Source: Phycisphaerae bacterium (GTDB lineage: Bacteria; Planctomycetota; Phycisphaerae; Phycisphaerales; Phycisphaeraceae). From it: DNA of 64,000 bases. The stretch spans positions 124,001-188,000 of the forward strand of contig JAUHZU010000005.1 in assembly GCA_030425705.1 (NCBI GenBank), read 5' to 3'. Below the pieces are notes generated by a model. It saw only the letters and a program-made list of their open reading frames with translations. It was not told the origin of the DNA and made no database searches. The number at the start of each line of letters is the position of its first letter. Position 1 is the stretch's first letter. The position numbers and the translations under genes were made by a program. Below, piece after piece: positions 15,643 to 23,957 of the stretch.

Positions 15643-15648
15643 ATCGTA
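15643..15648 (-). promoter_or_regulatory. -10 candidate for the msrA-gpx unit
   Basis: TACGAT on the minus strand, 35 nt before the msrA start, leaving a short leader that contains the GGAG ribosome-binding site. Confidence 0.4.
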
Positions 15649-15699
15649 GACACACCGGGGCCCCCCGGCACAACCCACGGCCGACGCCGGTTGTTCCCG

Positions 15700-16800
15700 C
15701 TACGTCTCCGCTGCCCCGTCGGGGCCGGCTGCACGCGTGTCCGGCTCGCCGTCCGCCGCGTCATCCTCACCGGTGACCACCGCCCGCAGCCGGGGCAGTG
15801 CGCCCGGGTGCTCGCGCTGCAGGTACGCCACCAGCCGCTCCCGCACATGGCAGCGCAGGTCCCACGCGGCGGAAGCGTCCGCGGCGGTGGCCAAGACGCG
15901 CAGCGTCATCGCGCGGTCGTCCGCGTCGGTGATCTGCACGTTCCAGAACCGCCGGTCCCAGTGCTCGCAGCCCTCGACGATCCGGCCGACCTCCTCCCGC
16001 ACCGCGCCCACCGGCGTGTGGAAGTCCACCTTGAGCGTGACCGCGCCGGTGATGTCCGCGGTCGTGCGGGTCCAGTTCTGGAACGGCTGCTGGATGAAGT
16101 AGGTCAGCGGCACGATCAGCCGACGATCGTCCCAGATGCGGACGGCGACGTAGGTGGCGCGGATCTCCTCGACCCGGCCCCACTCGCCCTCAACGATCAC
16201 CACGTCGTCCAGCCGGATCGGCTCGGTCAGCGCGATCTGGATGCTGGCCAGCAGGGTCTCGACAAACGGCCGGGCGGCGATGCCAATGACCAGCCCCGCG
16301 ACCCCCGCCGACGCGAGCAGCCCCGCCCCAAGCGTGCGGATCGAGGGGAAGGTGAAACACACCGCGCCGGTCGTCCCGAAAAGAACCAGGACGATCCACA
16401 CCCGCCGGAGCACGCGGAAGCGCGTCTGCACCGAGCGGGCCCGGCGGTTGTCGCGGATGTTCACCGGGTAGTGGTGCTCGATGACGTCCTGCAGCAGCTT
16501 CGTCACCGCGATCAGCAGCCAGCCGATGGCGATGATCACCAGCACCGAGGCGGCGTGGTGCGCGTAAGCAAGGGCCGACTCCCCCAGCCCGACCAGCGGC
16601 GAGACAAGGAACATCGCCGCCGCCGCCACACCGAAGGCGACCGGCCGACGCAGGCGGCGCCCCGTCGTACCCGGGATGTGCCGGCGGATCAGGACGCCGA
16701 CACCGACCATCACCCCCCACGCGAGCGCACCGGCAACCGCCACCGCGACCGCCAACAGCGCCAACGCCCCCGATTCGTTCTGCAACGTCTCCCAGGCCAT
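15700..16800 (-). CDS. MscS-family mechanosensitive channel
   Basis: 366 aa. Several hydrophobic helices fill the first half. The pore-lining helix is recognisable as a Gly/Ala-rich stretch ([20 protein letters not shown]), followed by the conserved [23 protein letters not shown] and the beta-domain [26 protein letters not shown], then [11 protein letters not shown]. It releases solutes on hypo-osmotic shock. It has more N-terminal helices than E. coli MscS and resembles the YnaI/YbdG-like class. The start ATG is preceded by AGGGGG and by TAGAAC 6 nt upstream, so either a ribosome-binding site or a leaderless start is possible. Confidence 0.93.
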   Translation of the reverse strand: MAWETLQNESGALALLAVAVAVAGALAWGVMVGVGVLIRRHIPGTTGRRLRRPVAFGVAAAAMFLVSPLVGLGESALAYAHHAASVLVIIAIGWLLIAVTKLLQDVIEHHYPVNIRDNRRARSVQTRFRVLRRVWIVLVLFGTTGAVCFTFPSIRTLGAGLLASAGVAGLVIGIAARPFVETLLASIQIALTEPIRLDDVVIVEGEWGRVEEIRATYVAVRIWDDRRLIVPLTYFIQQPFQNWTRTTADITGAVTLKVDFHTPVGAVREEVGRIVEGCEHWDRRFWNVQITDADDRAMTLRVLATAADASAAWDLRCHVRERLVAYLQREHPGALPRLRAVVTGEDDAADGEPDTRAAGPDGAAET

Positions 16801-16868
16801 CCCCCTGTTCTAGCGATCTCACGCGCCGCGTCCAATCGTGTGCGTGGCTGGCCGCGCCAGATGGGCGG

Positions 16869-17975
16869 CTACTGCGCCCCGCCGGCGATGACGATCGCGC
16901 CCGTCGGCGCGGGCACGCCGCCGGCCGGCTCGACGCTGACCGCGGCGAGCGCGATCTGGTCGGGCGTCGCGTCGAGCGTCGCCTCGAAGACGACCTCGCC
17001 GGCGTTGTTCGTGTTGAACACGCCCAGGGAGACCGGGGCGCCCGCGCCGTCGTCGAGCACGAACCACGCCTGGTAGGTCCGCCCCGCCTCGGCCGGGTCG
17101 AGCCCGTCGATCGTCAGACGCAGCCGGCCGGTCTGCGGGTCGAAGAACATCCGGCCCGCCGCGTCTGGTGCCGAGTCGGTGCCGGCCAGGACATACGCCT
17201 CCAGCCGCGGAGCGCTGAGCAGCGACAGCACCCGGCTGACCTCTTCCTCGCGACGCATCAGCACCATCAGGTCGTTGCGCTGGTTGGCAAACAGCGTCCG
17301 CAGCTCGTCTGTCACCGCCCGCTGGGCCTGCACCGAGAACGCGACGCGCTCGAGTTCCGCGCCCTGGTCGGCGATGCGGTCGCCTTGGGCCCGGATCTGC
17401 TCGGCCTGCCCCGTGATCACGCCGTCCTGCGCCGCAAGCTGTTCCCGCTGCGCATCGATCTGGTCGGACTGCGCGTCCAGACGCTCGGCCTGGGCCTGCA
17501 CCTGCCGGCGGAGGTCGGCCGCCTCGTCCTGCACCCGCTGGAGCTGCGACTGCGCGTCCCAGCGTGCGAGGAAAAAGACCACCGCCGACGCGGCGATCGC
17601 GAAGCCCGCCGCGGCCGCGAGGGTGAAGACCCAGCCCCCGCTGCGCGTTGCCGGCGTTGCCGGCGTTGCGGGCGCGGGGGGCGCCGGGCGGTGTGTCTCC
17701 GCTGGTCGGCGGGTCGTCGGGGGTGCAGCAGAAACATCGCCACGGAGCTGGCCGGCCTCGGCCTGCCGCATCAGCGCGTCGAAGACCTCGGGGCCCGGCT
17801 CCACCGGGTCGAGCGCGACCGGCAGCGACGCGAACAGCTCGCGCGCCTCGCGCAGCGCCTCGACCGCCTCCGGGTCACCCGCGGCCAGCCGCGACTTCAC
17901 CAGCGCGTGCTCCCGCTCCTCCAGCGCATCGGCGAGGTACAGCAGCATCAGTTCCTGAAGGTTCGGTCCGTTCAT
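16869..17975 (-). CDS. RskA-like transmembrane anti-sigma factor with a coiled-coil stalk
   Basis: 368 aa. A cytoplasmic N-terminal part (about 1-75, LQELMLLYLADALEEREHAL) resembles the sigma-K-binding domain. It is followed by a Pro/Ala/Thr linker, one membrane helix at about 115-137, and a strongly heptad-like periplasmic coil (about 140-225, rich in Q-x-x-x-L-x-x-Q). The C-terminal RskA domain includes GRTYQAWFVLDDGAGAPVSLG. Its ATG overlaps the stop of the sigma gene (ATGA), so translation is coupled. It should sequester the sigma factor at the membrane, with release by regulated proteolysis as known for RskA. The long stalk is unusual. Confidence 0.88.
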   Translation of the reverse strand: MNGPNLQELMLLYLADALEEREHALVKSRLAAGDPEAVEALREARELFASLPVALDPVEPGPEVFDALMRQAEAGQLRGDVSAAPPTTRRPAETHRPAPPAPATPATPATRSGGWVFTLAAAAGFAIAASAVVFFLARWDAQSQLQRVQDEAADLRRQVQAQAERLDAQSDQIDAQREQLAAQDGVITGQAEQIRAQGDRIADQGAELERVAFSVQAQRAVTDELRTLFANQRNDLMVLMRREEEVSRVLSLLSAPRLEAYVLAGTDSAPDAAGRMFFDPQTGRLRLTIDGLDPAEAGRTYQAWFVLDDGAGAPVSLGVFNTNNAGEVVFEATLDATPDQIALAAVSVEPAGGVPAPTGAIVIAGGAQ

Positions 17976-18547
17976 GGACGCCCCCCCTTCGTACCCATGG
18001 TTCGTAGCTGGTCCCGCAGACGGATCAGTCCAAGCCGGATCCGGCCCTTGATCGTGCCCAGCGGCTCGCCCGTCGATTCAGCGATCTCAACGTTGGTCTT
18101 GCCCTCAAAGAAAGACAGCTCGATCGCCCGGCGCTGCGCCTCGGGCAGGCCGGCCAGCACCGAGCGGATCCGCTGACGCTCCTCGGCATCGGCGAAGGCG
18201 TCCTCGTGGTTGGACCGGCCGGGGTTGTTATCCGTCGAGGATGCGTACAGCGGCACGGTCTTGATACCCGACCGGCGCGAGCGCAGCCGGTCGATCGACC
18301 GACGACGCATCACCAGCACCAGGTACGTCCGCGGCGAGGAGCGGCCCGCGTCGTACTTCTGTGGCGACTGCCACAGCTCGAGGAACACCTCGTTGAGCAC
18401 GTCCTCGGCGAGCTGGCGGTCGTTCAGCACCCGGCAGCCCAGGGCCAGCAGCAGCGGCGCATGCCGATCAAACAGCCGGCGGAACGCCGCGGTGTCCTGC
18501 CGCGCGATCTGCTCCATCAGCCGAAGATCGTCTGCATTCGTGTCCAA
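17972..18547 (-). CDS. ECF sigma factor, SigK-like
   Basis: About 191 aa from TTG 18547; ATG 18517 (181 aa) is the other plausible start and no ribosome-binding site settles it. Region 2 is seen as DDLRLMEQIARQDTAAFRRL, the DVLNEVFLELWQ core and TYLVLVMRRRSIDRLRSRR. Region 4 is LPEAQRRAIELSFFEGKTNV and IAESTGEPLGTIKGRIRLGL. It is coupled to the downstream RskA-like anti-sigma gene by a 4-bp overlap. A TACACT element near 18586-18591 on the minus strand could be its -10. Confidence 0.92.
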   Translation of the reverse strand: MDTNADDLRLMEQIARQDTAAFRRLFDRHAPLLLALGCRVLNDRQLAEDVLNEVFLELWQSPQKYDAGRSSPRTYLVLVMRRRSIDRLRSRRSGIKTVPLYASSTDNNPGRSNHEDAFADAEERQRIRSVLAGLPEAQRRAIELSFFEGKTNVEIAESTGEPLGTIKGRIRLGLIRLRDQLRTMGTKGGRP

Positions 18548-18734
18548 GCGGTGCCCAGTGTGATCCGAACGGCCCTGCGAGTGTACCGTGAGCAGCACGG
18601 AACGCGCGCGCCGACCCCGCAAAACGCCAGGCGAAAAAAATATACACCGAGTGATCCGCCGAGCCGCGGGTCCCGAATCCCCGGTACCCCTGGGCGACGT
18701 GGCGGAGCCACCGGAAGAGGACGAGGAGGAGACC

Positions 18735-18760
18735 GCCCCGGCGTCGGACGACGCCGGGGC
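18735..18760 (-). terminator. Strong GC hairpin downstream of the SUI1 gene
   Basis: Perfect 11-bp stem (gccccggcgtc with gacgccggggc) and a 4-nt loop, about 30 bp past the stop of the minus-strand SUI1 gene. No U-run follows, so it is a weak or factor-assisted terminator at best. Confidence 0.45.
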
Positions 18761-18790
18761 GTTTCCGATCCAGGGAGGCACGGCCCCCGG

Positions 18791-19144
18791 TCACCCGCCC
18801 GCGGGCTTAGCGGGGTAGCCCATCGCCAGGAGCGCGGCGACGACGGTGTTGCGGTGGTCGCCCTGGACCTCTACCCCGTCGGCCGTGACCGAGCCGCCGG
18901 CCGAACACTTGTGCTTCAGTTCTTTGGCCAGCCGCTTGAGGTCCGTCGCCGCCGGGTCGAGCTGGTAGACCACCGTCACCCACTTGCCCCGTCGCTTCTC
19001 CCGTCGGACACGGGCGGGCTGGTCCGCCGGCCGACACACCTGCCCCGACGCGTCGCGCGGGCAGGCACAGTCCGCCAGCGCCGCGCCGCAGTGGGCACAG
19101 GTCACCGGCTGCTGCAAGGGCGATCCGTCAAAGAGTCCTGCCAT
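18791..19144 (-). CDS. SUI1/eIF1-family translation factor (YciH-like)
   Basis: 117 aa. A short N-terminal zinc-ribbon-like segment (CAHCGAALADCAC) precedes the SUI1 fold, recognisable in KRLAKELKHKCSAGGSVT and EVQGDHRNTVVAALLAMGY. Bacterial homologues bind the ribosome and affect start-codon fidelity. TACGCT ends 6 nt before ATG 19144 and there is no Shine-Dalgarno, so the mRNA is probably leaderless. That is of interest because eIF1-like factors act on initiation. Confidence 0.9.
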   Translation of the reverse strand: MAGLFDGSPLQQPVTCAHCGAALADCACPRDASGQVCRPADQPARVRREKRRGKWVTVVYQLDPAATDLKRLAKELKHKCSAGGSVTADGVEVQGDHRNTVVAALLAMGYPAKPAGG

Positions 19145-19150
19145 GCCCAC

Positions 19151-19156
19151 AGCGTA
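19151..19156 (-). promoter_or_regulatory. -10 element of a leaderless start (SUI1 gene)
   Basis: TACGCT on the minus strand, spacer gtgggc (6 nt), then ATG 19144. Confidence 0.5.
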
Positions 19157-19164
19157 CCACGCGG

Positions 19165-19752
19165 CTACTCACCGCCGCCTTCCTCCTCGGGCTGGTCCTC
19201 GATGAACTGTAGAGATAGTGTGATGTCGACCTGGTCACTGAGCACGCCCTCGGCGATGCCGTAGTTGATGCCGTAGTCGCTGCGGTTGATCGAGAACTCG
19301 CACAGGTAGCCGATCCGGTGGCCGAAGCTGGGGTGGTCGGCCTCGCCGGTCTTGACCGCGTCGACGGTGACCTCCTGCGCGACGCCGCGGATCGTCAGCG
19401 TACCGGTGATGTGGTAGCCGTCTTCGGTCTCCTCGATGCCGCTGCTGGCGAAGCTCCACACCGGGTGCGCGTCGGTGTCGAAGAAGTCGGCCAGCCGGAG
19501 GTGCTGGTCACGGCCGGGGTGGTTGGTATCGATGGATGCGGCCTCGACGGTCATGTTGAGCGTGGGCGCGTCGCCGTCGGTGATCGTGCCGTCGTAGCGG
19601 TCGAAGTGGCCGTAGACGTAGGACACATCCAGGTGCTTGATGCGGAAGCCGACGTAAGAATGCACGGGGTCAACCGTGTAGGTCGCCGCCTGCGCGGCGG
19701 TGGCGGCGAGAGCGAACATCGCGGCGGCCAGGGTCGTCAGCAGGCGGGGCAT
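19165..19752 (-). CDS. YceI-family periplasmic protein
   Basis: 195 aa. The Sec signal MPRLLTTLAAAMFALAATAA ends with an AQA cleavage site. The lipocalin-like YceI fold starts YTVDPVHSYVGFRIKHLDVS and contains the usual DFFDTDAHPVWSFAS and TLTIRGVAQEVT. YceI proteins bind isoprenoid lipids. The start is set by AAGGAG 7 nt upstream of ATG 19752. It lies 73 bp downstream of the PH-domain gene on the same strand. Confidence 0.95.
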   Translation of the reverse strand: MPRLLTTLAAAMFALAATAAQAATYTVDPVHSYVGFRIKHLDVSYVYGHFDRYDGTITDGDAPTLNMTVEAASIDTNHPGRDQHLRLADFFDTDAHPVWSFASSGIEETEDGYHITGTLTIRGVAQEVTVDAVKTGEADHPSFGHRIGYLCEFSINRSDYGINYGIAEGVLSDQVDITLSLQFIEDQPEEEGGGE

Positions 19753-19825
19753 GGTGTGCTCCTTCGAGCGTGAGGGTGGGAGTTGCCGGGACTTACAACG
19801 CATCTCCGGCGTCGGGTGTTCGCCG

Positions 19826-20539
19826 TTAGTCGCCCTGGACCAGCTTGCGCTGGTAGGTGCGGACGGTATCGACCACGGCGTGCGGCCGGGGGATCCCCTG
19901 GATGAGGATCTCCATATCGCCCTGCCCGGCGGAAGAGATCGCGACGGTACCGGCGCCGACAAGTCGCTGGATCAACGTCTGGCTGACCTGGATATTGCGG
20001 ATGTCGTCGTGCTGGACCTCGGACGACTCGCGGTTGATGATGCCGCGGGCCCAGATGCTGCGCTGTGTGGTGATCGTCAACGACTCGAACCGCGAGGCGA
20101 CGAAGCGGACGACCATCACGGCCGACGACGCCACCGCAAAGACTACGCCCAGCGCCGCGAGCGCGGTCGTGCCGACGTTGCCGTCCTCGTGCCCGGCGAA
20201 CTGGAACACCAGCGTCAGCCCGCCGAGGCACAAGAGCGTCAGCAGGAGGGTCTGCACCGGGTGCTCGCGGAACACGGCCGGGTTGACCGTCGCGAGGGTC
20301 TGCTCGTCCTTGTCGCGCGGTGCGCCGTCGGCAGACGACGACAGACCGACCGGCGAGGCCGCGGCCGACGCCGGGGCCGGCACCCACTGCTCGCCGTCGC
20401 GCTGCAAGAGCGTCGCGGACGGCGCGTGCGGCACGAACGGCAGCTCACAGGCCGCGCAGGCGATCGGCTGGTTGACCCGTTCGAGGGCGACCGTGTTCTC
20501 GGCCGAACAGTGCGGGCAGCGGTACATGAAGTTGGGCAT
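19826..20539 (-). CDS. Membrane protein with zinc ribbon and bacterial PH domain
   Basis: 237 aa. The N-terminal zinc ribbon is YRCPHCSAENT followed by CAACELPF. Two hydrophobic helices follow (about 95-150), then a bPH2-type domain (SRFESLTITTQRSIWARG, EVQHDDIRNIQVSQT). The frame continues upstream, but TATTGT lies 7 nt before ATG 20539 with no Shine-Dalgarno, indicating a leaderless start there. Function is unknown. Confidence 0.85.
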   Translation of the reverse strand: MPNFMYRCPHCSAENTVALERVNQPIACAACELPFVPHAPSATLLQRDGEQWVPAPASAAASPVGLSSSADGAPRDKDEQTLATVNPAVFREHPVQTLLLTLLCLGGLTLVFQFAGHEDGNVGTTALAALGVVFAVASSAVMVVRFVASRFESLTITTQRSIWARGIINRESSEVQHDDIRNIQVSQTLIQRLVGAGTVAISSAGQGDMEILIQGIPRPHAVVDTVRTYQRKLVQGD

Positions 20540-20546
20540 GCGTATG

Positions 20547-20552
20547 ACAATA
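20547..20552 (-). promoter_or_regulatory. -10 element of a leaderless start (PH-domain gene)
   Basis: TATTGT on the minus strand with a 7-nt spacer to ATG 20539. Confidence 0.5.
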
Positions 20553-20613
20553 CCCGGCCCCCGCACGGTGGCAAGCGTGCATCGGTAAGAAGCACGCCGG
20601 AAAGCCGCCGCGT

Positions 20614-20619
20614 TAGGAT
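20614..20619 (+). promoter_or_regulatory. -10 candidate for the esterase gene
   Basis: TAGGAT, 34 nt before ATG 20654. The leader carries GGAAAGGAAG as ribosome-binding site. Confidence 0.4.
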
Positions 20620-20653
20620 ATCCCCGCCCGTCAACCGCCAGGAAAGGAAGACC

Positions 20654-21616
20654 ATGCCCCGACCGACCCGGCCCCGGCCGATACGCCTCGCCCTGCTGCT
20701 GGCCTGCGCGGCGGCCGTGCTGCACCTGGTCGGCTACGCGCACGCCGTAGAGACCCTCGCGCTCTGGCCCGACGACCCGCCCGGCGAACCGGCCATCGAC
20801 GGCCCGATGCCGCCGGAGGAAACCACCGACCGCGGCCACATCCGACTGGTCAGCACGCCCACCCTCACCGTCTACCTGCCCGACCCCGAAAACGCCAACG
20901 GCACCGCCATCGTCGTCTGCCCCGGCGGGGGCTACGGCATCCTCGCGATGAACCACGAGGGGCACGACGTCGCACGCTGGCTCAACGACCACGGCATCGC
21001 GGCCTGCGTCCTCAAGTACCGCCACGCCCCCTACCGACACCCCGTGCCGATTCACGACGCACAGCGCGCGATGCGTCTGGTCCGCCTGCACGCCGCGGAC
21101 TGGGGCATCGACCCGCACCGCGTGGGCATCCTCGGCTTCTCCGCCGGCGGGCACCTCGCGTCCACCGTGGCGACACACTTCGACCACGGCGACCCCAACG
21201 CCGACGCCCCGGCCGAGCGCCGGTCGTGTCGGCCCGACTTCGCCGTCCTCGGCTACCCCGTCATCGCCATGACCGGCGAATACGCGCACGGCGGGTCGCG
21301 GCACAACCTCCTCGGCCCGGACCCGAGCGATGAACGCCTCGCCGACCTGAACAACCACGAACAGGTCGACGAACACACCCCGCCGACCTTCCTGTTCCAC
21401 GCCCGCGACGACCGCGCTGTGCCGATTGAGAACAGCGAGATGTTCCTCGCCGCGCTGCAGGACGCCGGCATCCCGGGGGCCCTGGCCGAGCAGCCCACGG
21501 GCGGGCACGGCTTCGGCCTGGGCGATGTCAACGACCCCGACGGCTGGCCCATGAAACTACTCGCGTGGCTGGAGGCGCAGGGGCTGACCGAACCCGCGGC
21601 CGACCCAGGCGGCTGA
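20654..21616 (+). CDS. Secreted alpha/beta-hydrolase esterase (BD-FAE/acetylxylan esterase-like)
   Basis: 320 aa with an N-terminal signal peptide (LALLLACAAAVLHLVGYAHA). The oxyanion loop is VCPGGGYGILA, the nucleophile elbow GFSAGGHLAS, the acid in FHARDDRAVP and the histidine in GGHGFGLG. All catalytic residues of a BD-FAE-like hydrolase are thus present. Such enzymes deacetylate plant or algal polysaccharides; the exact substrate is not visible. AGGA lies 7 nt before ATG 20654. No sulfatase or glycosidase gene is adjacent. Confidence 0.9.
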   Translation: MPRPTRPRPIRLALLLACAAAVLHLVGYAHAVETLALWPDDPPGEPAIDGPMPPEETTDRGHIRLVSTPTLTVYLPDPENANGTAIVVCPGGGYGILAMNHEGHDVARWLNDHGIAACVLKYRHAPYRHPVPIHDAQRAMRLVRLHAADWGIDPHRVGILGFSAGGHLASTVATHFDHGDPNADAPAERRSCRPDFAVLGYPVIAMTGEYAHGGSRHNLLGPDPSDERLADLNNHEQVDEHTPPTFLFHARDDRAVPIENSEMFLAALQDAGIPGALAEQPTGGHGFGLGDVNDPDGWPMKLLAWLEAQGLTEPAADPGG

Positions 21617-21665
21617 AGCCAACCCCAGGCCGACTTTCACACGGCCCGGCACCGGCACGACCTGC

Positions 21666-21671
21666 TATCCT
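21666..21671 (+). promoter_or_regulatory. -10 element of a leaderless start (Nfu_N gene)
   Basis: TATCCT with a 7-nt spacer to ATG 21679. Confidence 0.5.
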
Positions 21672-21678
21672 CGCGGCG

Positions 21679-21972
21679 ATGGCCGAAACGATCACCATCA
21701 CCGACGAAGAGACGCCCAACCCCAACGCGTGGAAGTTCACCGCCGACCGGGTGATCAACCCCGGGCCGACCCGGGCCTACTACCACGCCGACGCTGCACA
21801 GGACGACCCGCTGGCGTCGGCGCTCTTCGCGCTGCCGAAAGTCGCCGGGGTCATGATCGTGCGCGACTTCGTGACGGTGAACAAGCAGCCCGCAGGGCAG
21901 TGGAAGACGCTCCGGCCGAAGGTCACCGCGGTGCTCCAGGAAAAACTTGCCGGGCAAGGGGGCGGCGCATGA
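21679..21972 (+). CDS. Nfu/NifU N-terminal-domain protein
   Basis: 97 aa. It consists of the Nfu_N domain only: ETPNPNAWKFTADRVINPG, then LASALFALPKVAGVMIVRDFVTVNK. The CxxC scaffold domain of full Nfu proteins is absent, so it cannot hold a cluster by itself in the usual way. It probably has an accessory role in Fe-S delivery. Its stop overlaps the next start (ATGA). Confidence 0.9.
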   Translation: MAETITITDEETPNPNAWKFTADRVINPGPTRAYYHADAAQDDPLASALFALPKVAGVMIVRDFVTVNKQPAGQWKTLRPKVTAVLQEKLAGQGGGA

Positions 21973-22637
21973 GTGAGGCGTTGCCCGTCGTGCTGTTGAC
22001 CGCGTTCGAGCCGTTCGACGGCAGTACGGAGAACGCATCGCTCGCGGTGTTGTCGCTCCTCCAGGCCGAGTGCGACTGGCCCGAGCCGATCGACCTGCGG
22101 ACGGGCGTGCTGCTGGTCGCCACCGCGCGGGTCGGGTCGGAATTGGACGCGTTGTTGACGGCGCACCGCCCGGCCGTCGCCGTGCTGCTGGGCGAGTCGG
22201 CGCAGGCGGCGTGCGTGACGCTGGAGCGGCTGGCGGTGAACCTGCTGGACTTCCGTGTGCCGGACAACGCCGGGTCACAGCCCGTGGACGAGCCGGTCGA
22301 GGCCGGGGGCCCGGCCGCGTTGTGGTCGACACTGCCGGTGCGGACGTGCGCGGCGCGTGTGGCGTCATCGGGCGGCTCGGCCGCGCTATCGCTCTCGGCC
22401 GGGGCGTACCTGTGCAATCAGGCGTTGTACCACGCGCTGCGCTGGGCAGCGTCGTGCCCCGGCACCGATATAGAGCGGCCGAGCGTGGGGTTCGTGCACC
22501 TGCCGTCGCTGCCGTCGCAGGTCGCCCGGGGCGAGCGATCCGGGGCGTCGCAAGCGGCCGAGCGCAGCGCGGCGGACGTGGTGCAGATTGTGTCGGCGGC
22601 GGTCGCGTCCCGCCGGGGCCACCCACAAGGGCATTGA
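21969..22637 (+). CDS. pcp: Pyrrolidone-carboxylate (pyroglutamyl) peptidase, family C15
   Basis: 222 aa. It removes N-terminal pyroglutamate from peptides in the cytoplasm. It opens VVLLTAFEPFDGSTENAS as in the family. The catalytic triad is visible: Glu76 in LLGESAQ, Cys149 in GAYLCNQALYHAL and His177 in VGFVHLPSLP. It is translationally coupled to the Nfu_N gene by a 4-bp overlap, with no obvious functional link. Confidence 0.93.
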   Translation: MSEALPVVLLTAFEPFDGSTENASLAVLSLLQAECDWPEPIDLRTGVLLVATARVGSELDALLTAHRPAVAVLLGESAQAACVTLERLAVNLLDFRVPDNAGSQPVDEPVEAGGPAALWSTLPVRTCAARVASSGGSAALSLSAGAYLCNQALYHALRWAASCPGTDIERPSVGFVHLPSLPSQVARGERSGASQAAERSAADVVQIVSAAVASRRGHPQGH

Positions 22638-22708
22638 CGCGCCGGGAGTATCCGCTAGTGTTTACCGCGACGCCGCAATGCCGCGGCGCGACCCGAGGCC
22701 CAAGACGC

Positions 22709-22993
22709 ATGGAGATGGTGCTCTACAACGACCACGGCGACATCACCCTCTCCGAGGATGACTGGGACCACCTCATCGCCGCAGCCGAGGAGCACGGCTG
22801 GGAGCCGGTCGACCGGCCGGACCACGGCCACGCGCTGAGCGCCGACGATGCGCAGCACCTGGCCGAGGCCTTGCACACCGCGCTCGACTCGGGCGACATC
22901 GTGCCGCACCAGGTCATCGACGACCCGGACGCCGAGGAGAAACTCGAGCTGTTCATCGAGATCTGTGAGTCCGGCGCCGTCGCGGAACGTTAG
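22709..22993 (+). CDS. Small acidic hypothetical protein
   Basis: 94 aa, very acidic, not recognised. It starts MEMVLYNDHGDITLSEDDWD and has no signal peptide or membrane helix. The pattern of Asp/Glu and His residues may suggest metal binding, but there is no known motif. A terminator follows. TAGTGT about 49 nt upstream is a possible -10. Confidence 0.7.
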   Translation: MEMVLYNDHGDITLSEDDWDHLIAAAEEHGWEPVDRPDHGHALSADDAQHLAEALHTALDSGDIVPHQVIDDPDAEEKLELFIEICESGAVAER

Positions 22994-23020
22994 ACACACA
23001 ACTCCACAACCACCGACAAA

Positions 23021-23052
23021 CCCCACGGATAGAACCGCGGGGCTTGTTCGTT
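23021..23052 (+). terminator. Rho-independent terminator
   Basis: Stem CCCCaCGG/CCGcGGGG (23021-23028 with 23035-23042, one mismatch), loop atagaa, then CTTGTTCGTT. It lies between converging genes. Confidence 0.6.
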
Positions 23053-23081
23053 ATTGGATCAACTCGGCTCAGGCGTCCGGA

Positions 23082-23795
23082 TCAGCCGGCCTCAACCACC
23101 CGCCGACGCCGTCGCGTCGCGAGCCCCAGCAGCACCAGCCCCGCCGCGGCGGCACCGGGCGTGGGCACCTCGGTGATCTGGTCCTGCTTGTGCGCGTTGG
23201 AGAGCGCCATCAGGTCCGCCCGCTCGCCGTTGAGGTCCAGCCCGTTGAGCCACTGGCTGGCAATGCCGAAGGTGTCCTGGTAGCTGCTGTAGGACGAGAC
23301 GGAGAACGTCCCGCTGCCGTACTGGATGTCCAGCACGCCGTCGCCGTCGTACACGATCTCCCAGATGCCGACCTGGAACGCCGAGGCCGTGTCCGAGTCG
23401 ACCACGAGGTCGCGGTACTGGCCCCAGAACAGCTCGAGCTTGTCGGCCTTGGTATCCGAAAGGATCACGCCGTCGGTGCGCGGCGCGGCGGTCAGGTCGT
23501 CGTGCATGGCGTAGGTGCGCTGCTGGCCGGCGCTGATGGTCTGCGTCAGCTCGATGCAGAACGTCTCGAGCTGGCCGCCGGTGCCGGCGTTAGTCCAGTT
23601 CATTACGCCGGCGTTGACCTTCTCGTTGAAGTCGTACGACCCGTTGCCGTCGGTATCCAGGTACACCCGGACCTGCTCGCCCGGGCTGACGCCGTCAAAC
23701 CGCAGCTCGACCGAACCCGCGGAGGCCGAGCCGGCCGCGAGTACCGCGGTGCCACACAACGCCGTGCGGGTCAGGGATCGGGGACGCATCTTCAT
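23082..23795 (-). CDS. PEP-CTERM-type (PTP variant) surface protein
   Basis: 237 aa from ATG 23795. A signal peptide (LTRTALCGTAVLAAGSASA) is followed by a beta-rich domain of unknown function with DTDGNGSYDFNE, a calcium-loop-like sequence. The C-terminus is VPTPGAAAAGLVLLGL then RRRRR, the tripartite sorting signal recognised by exosortases with PTP in place of PEP. It is therefore probably exported and processed at the envelope. No exosortase is in this window. The start is uncertain by a few residues. Confidence 0.85.
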   Translation of the reverse strand: MKMRPRSLTRTALCGTAVLAAGSASAGSVELRFDGVSPGEQVRVYLDTDGNGSYDFNEKVNAGVMNWTNAGTGGQLETFCIELTQTISAGQQRTYAMHDDLTAAPRTDGVILSDTKADKLELFWGQYRDLVVDSDTASAFQVGIWEIVYDGDGVLDIQYGSGTFSVSSYSSYQDTFGIASQWLNGLDLNGERADLMALSNAHKQDQITEVPTPGAAAAGLVLLGLATRRRRRVVEAG

Positions 23796-23957
23796 GGCGG
23801 AGCTCTCGTCTCGGGACACGGTCGCGGGATACACAAGAGGTATCGTCGTCCAACCATGCCCCCGTTCCGAGAAGAAGCGAGCCCTGCACGCTGAAGACGC
23901 CGCCGCACACTGTCGCGTGGCGGGGTCGTGCCGGTTGTAGCGCTAAACCGATCGGTT

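Noticed and set aside
20540-21508. N-terminal extension of the PH-domain protein
   Set aside because: It would overlap the esterase gene antisense. The zinc ribbon begins right after ATG 20539, which has a -10 hexamer 7 nt upstream.
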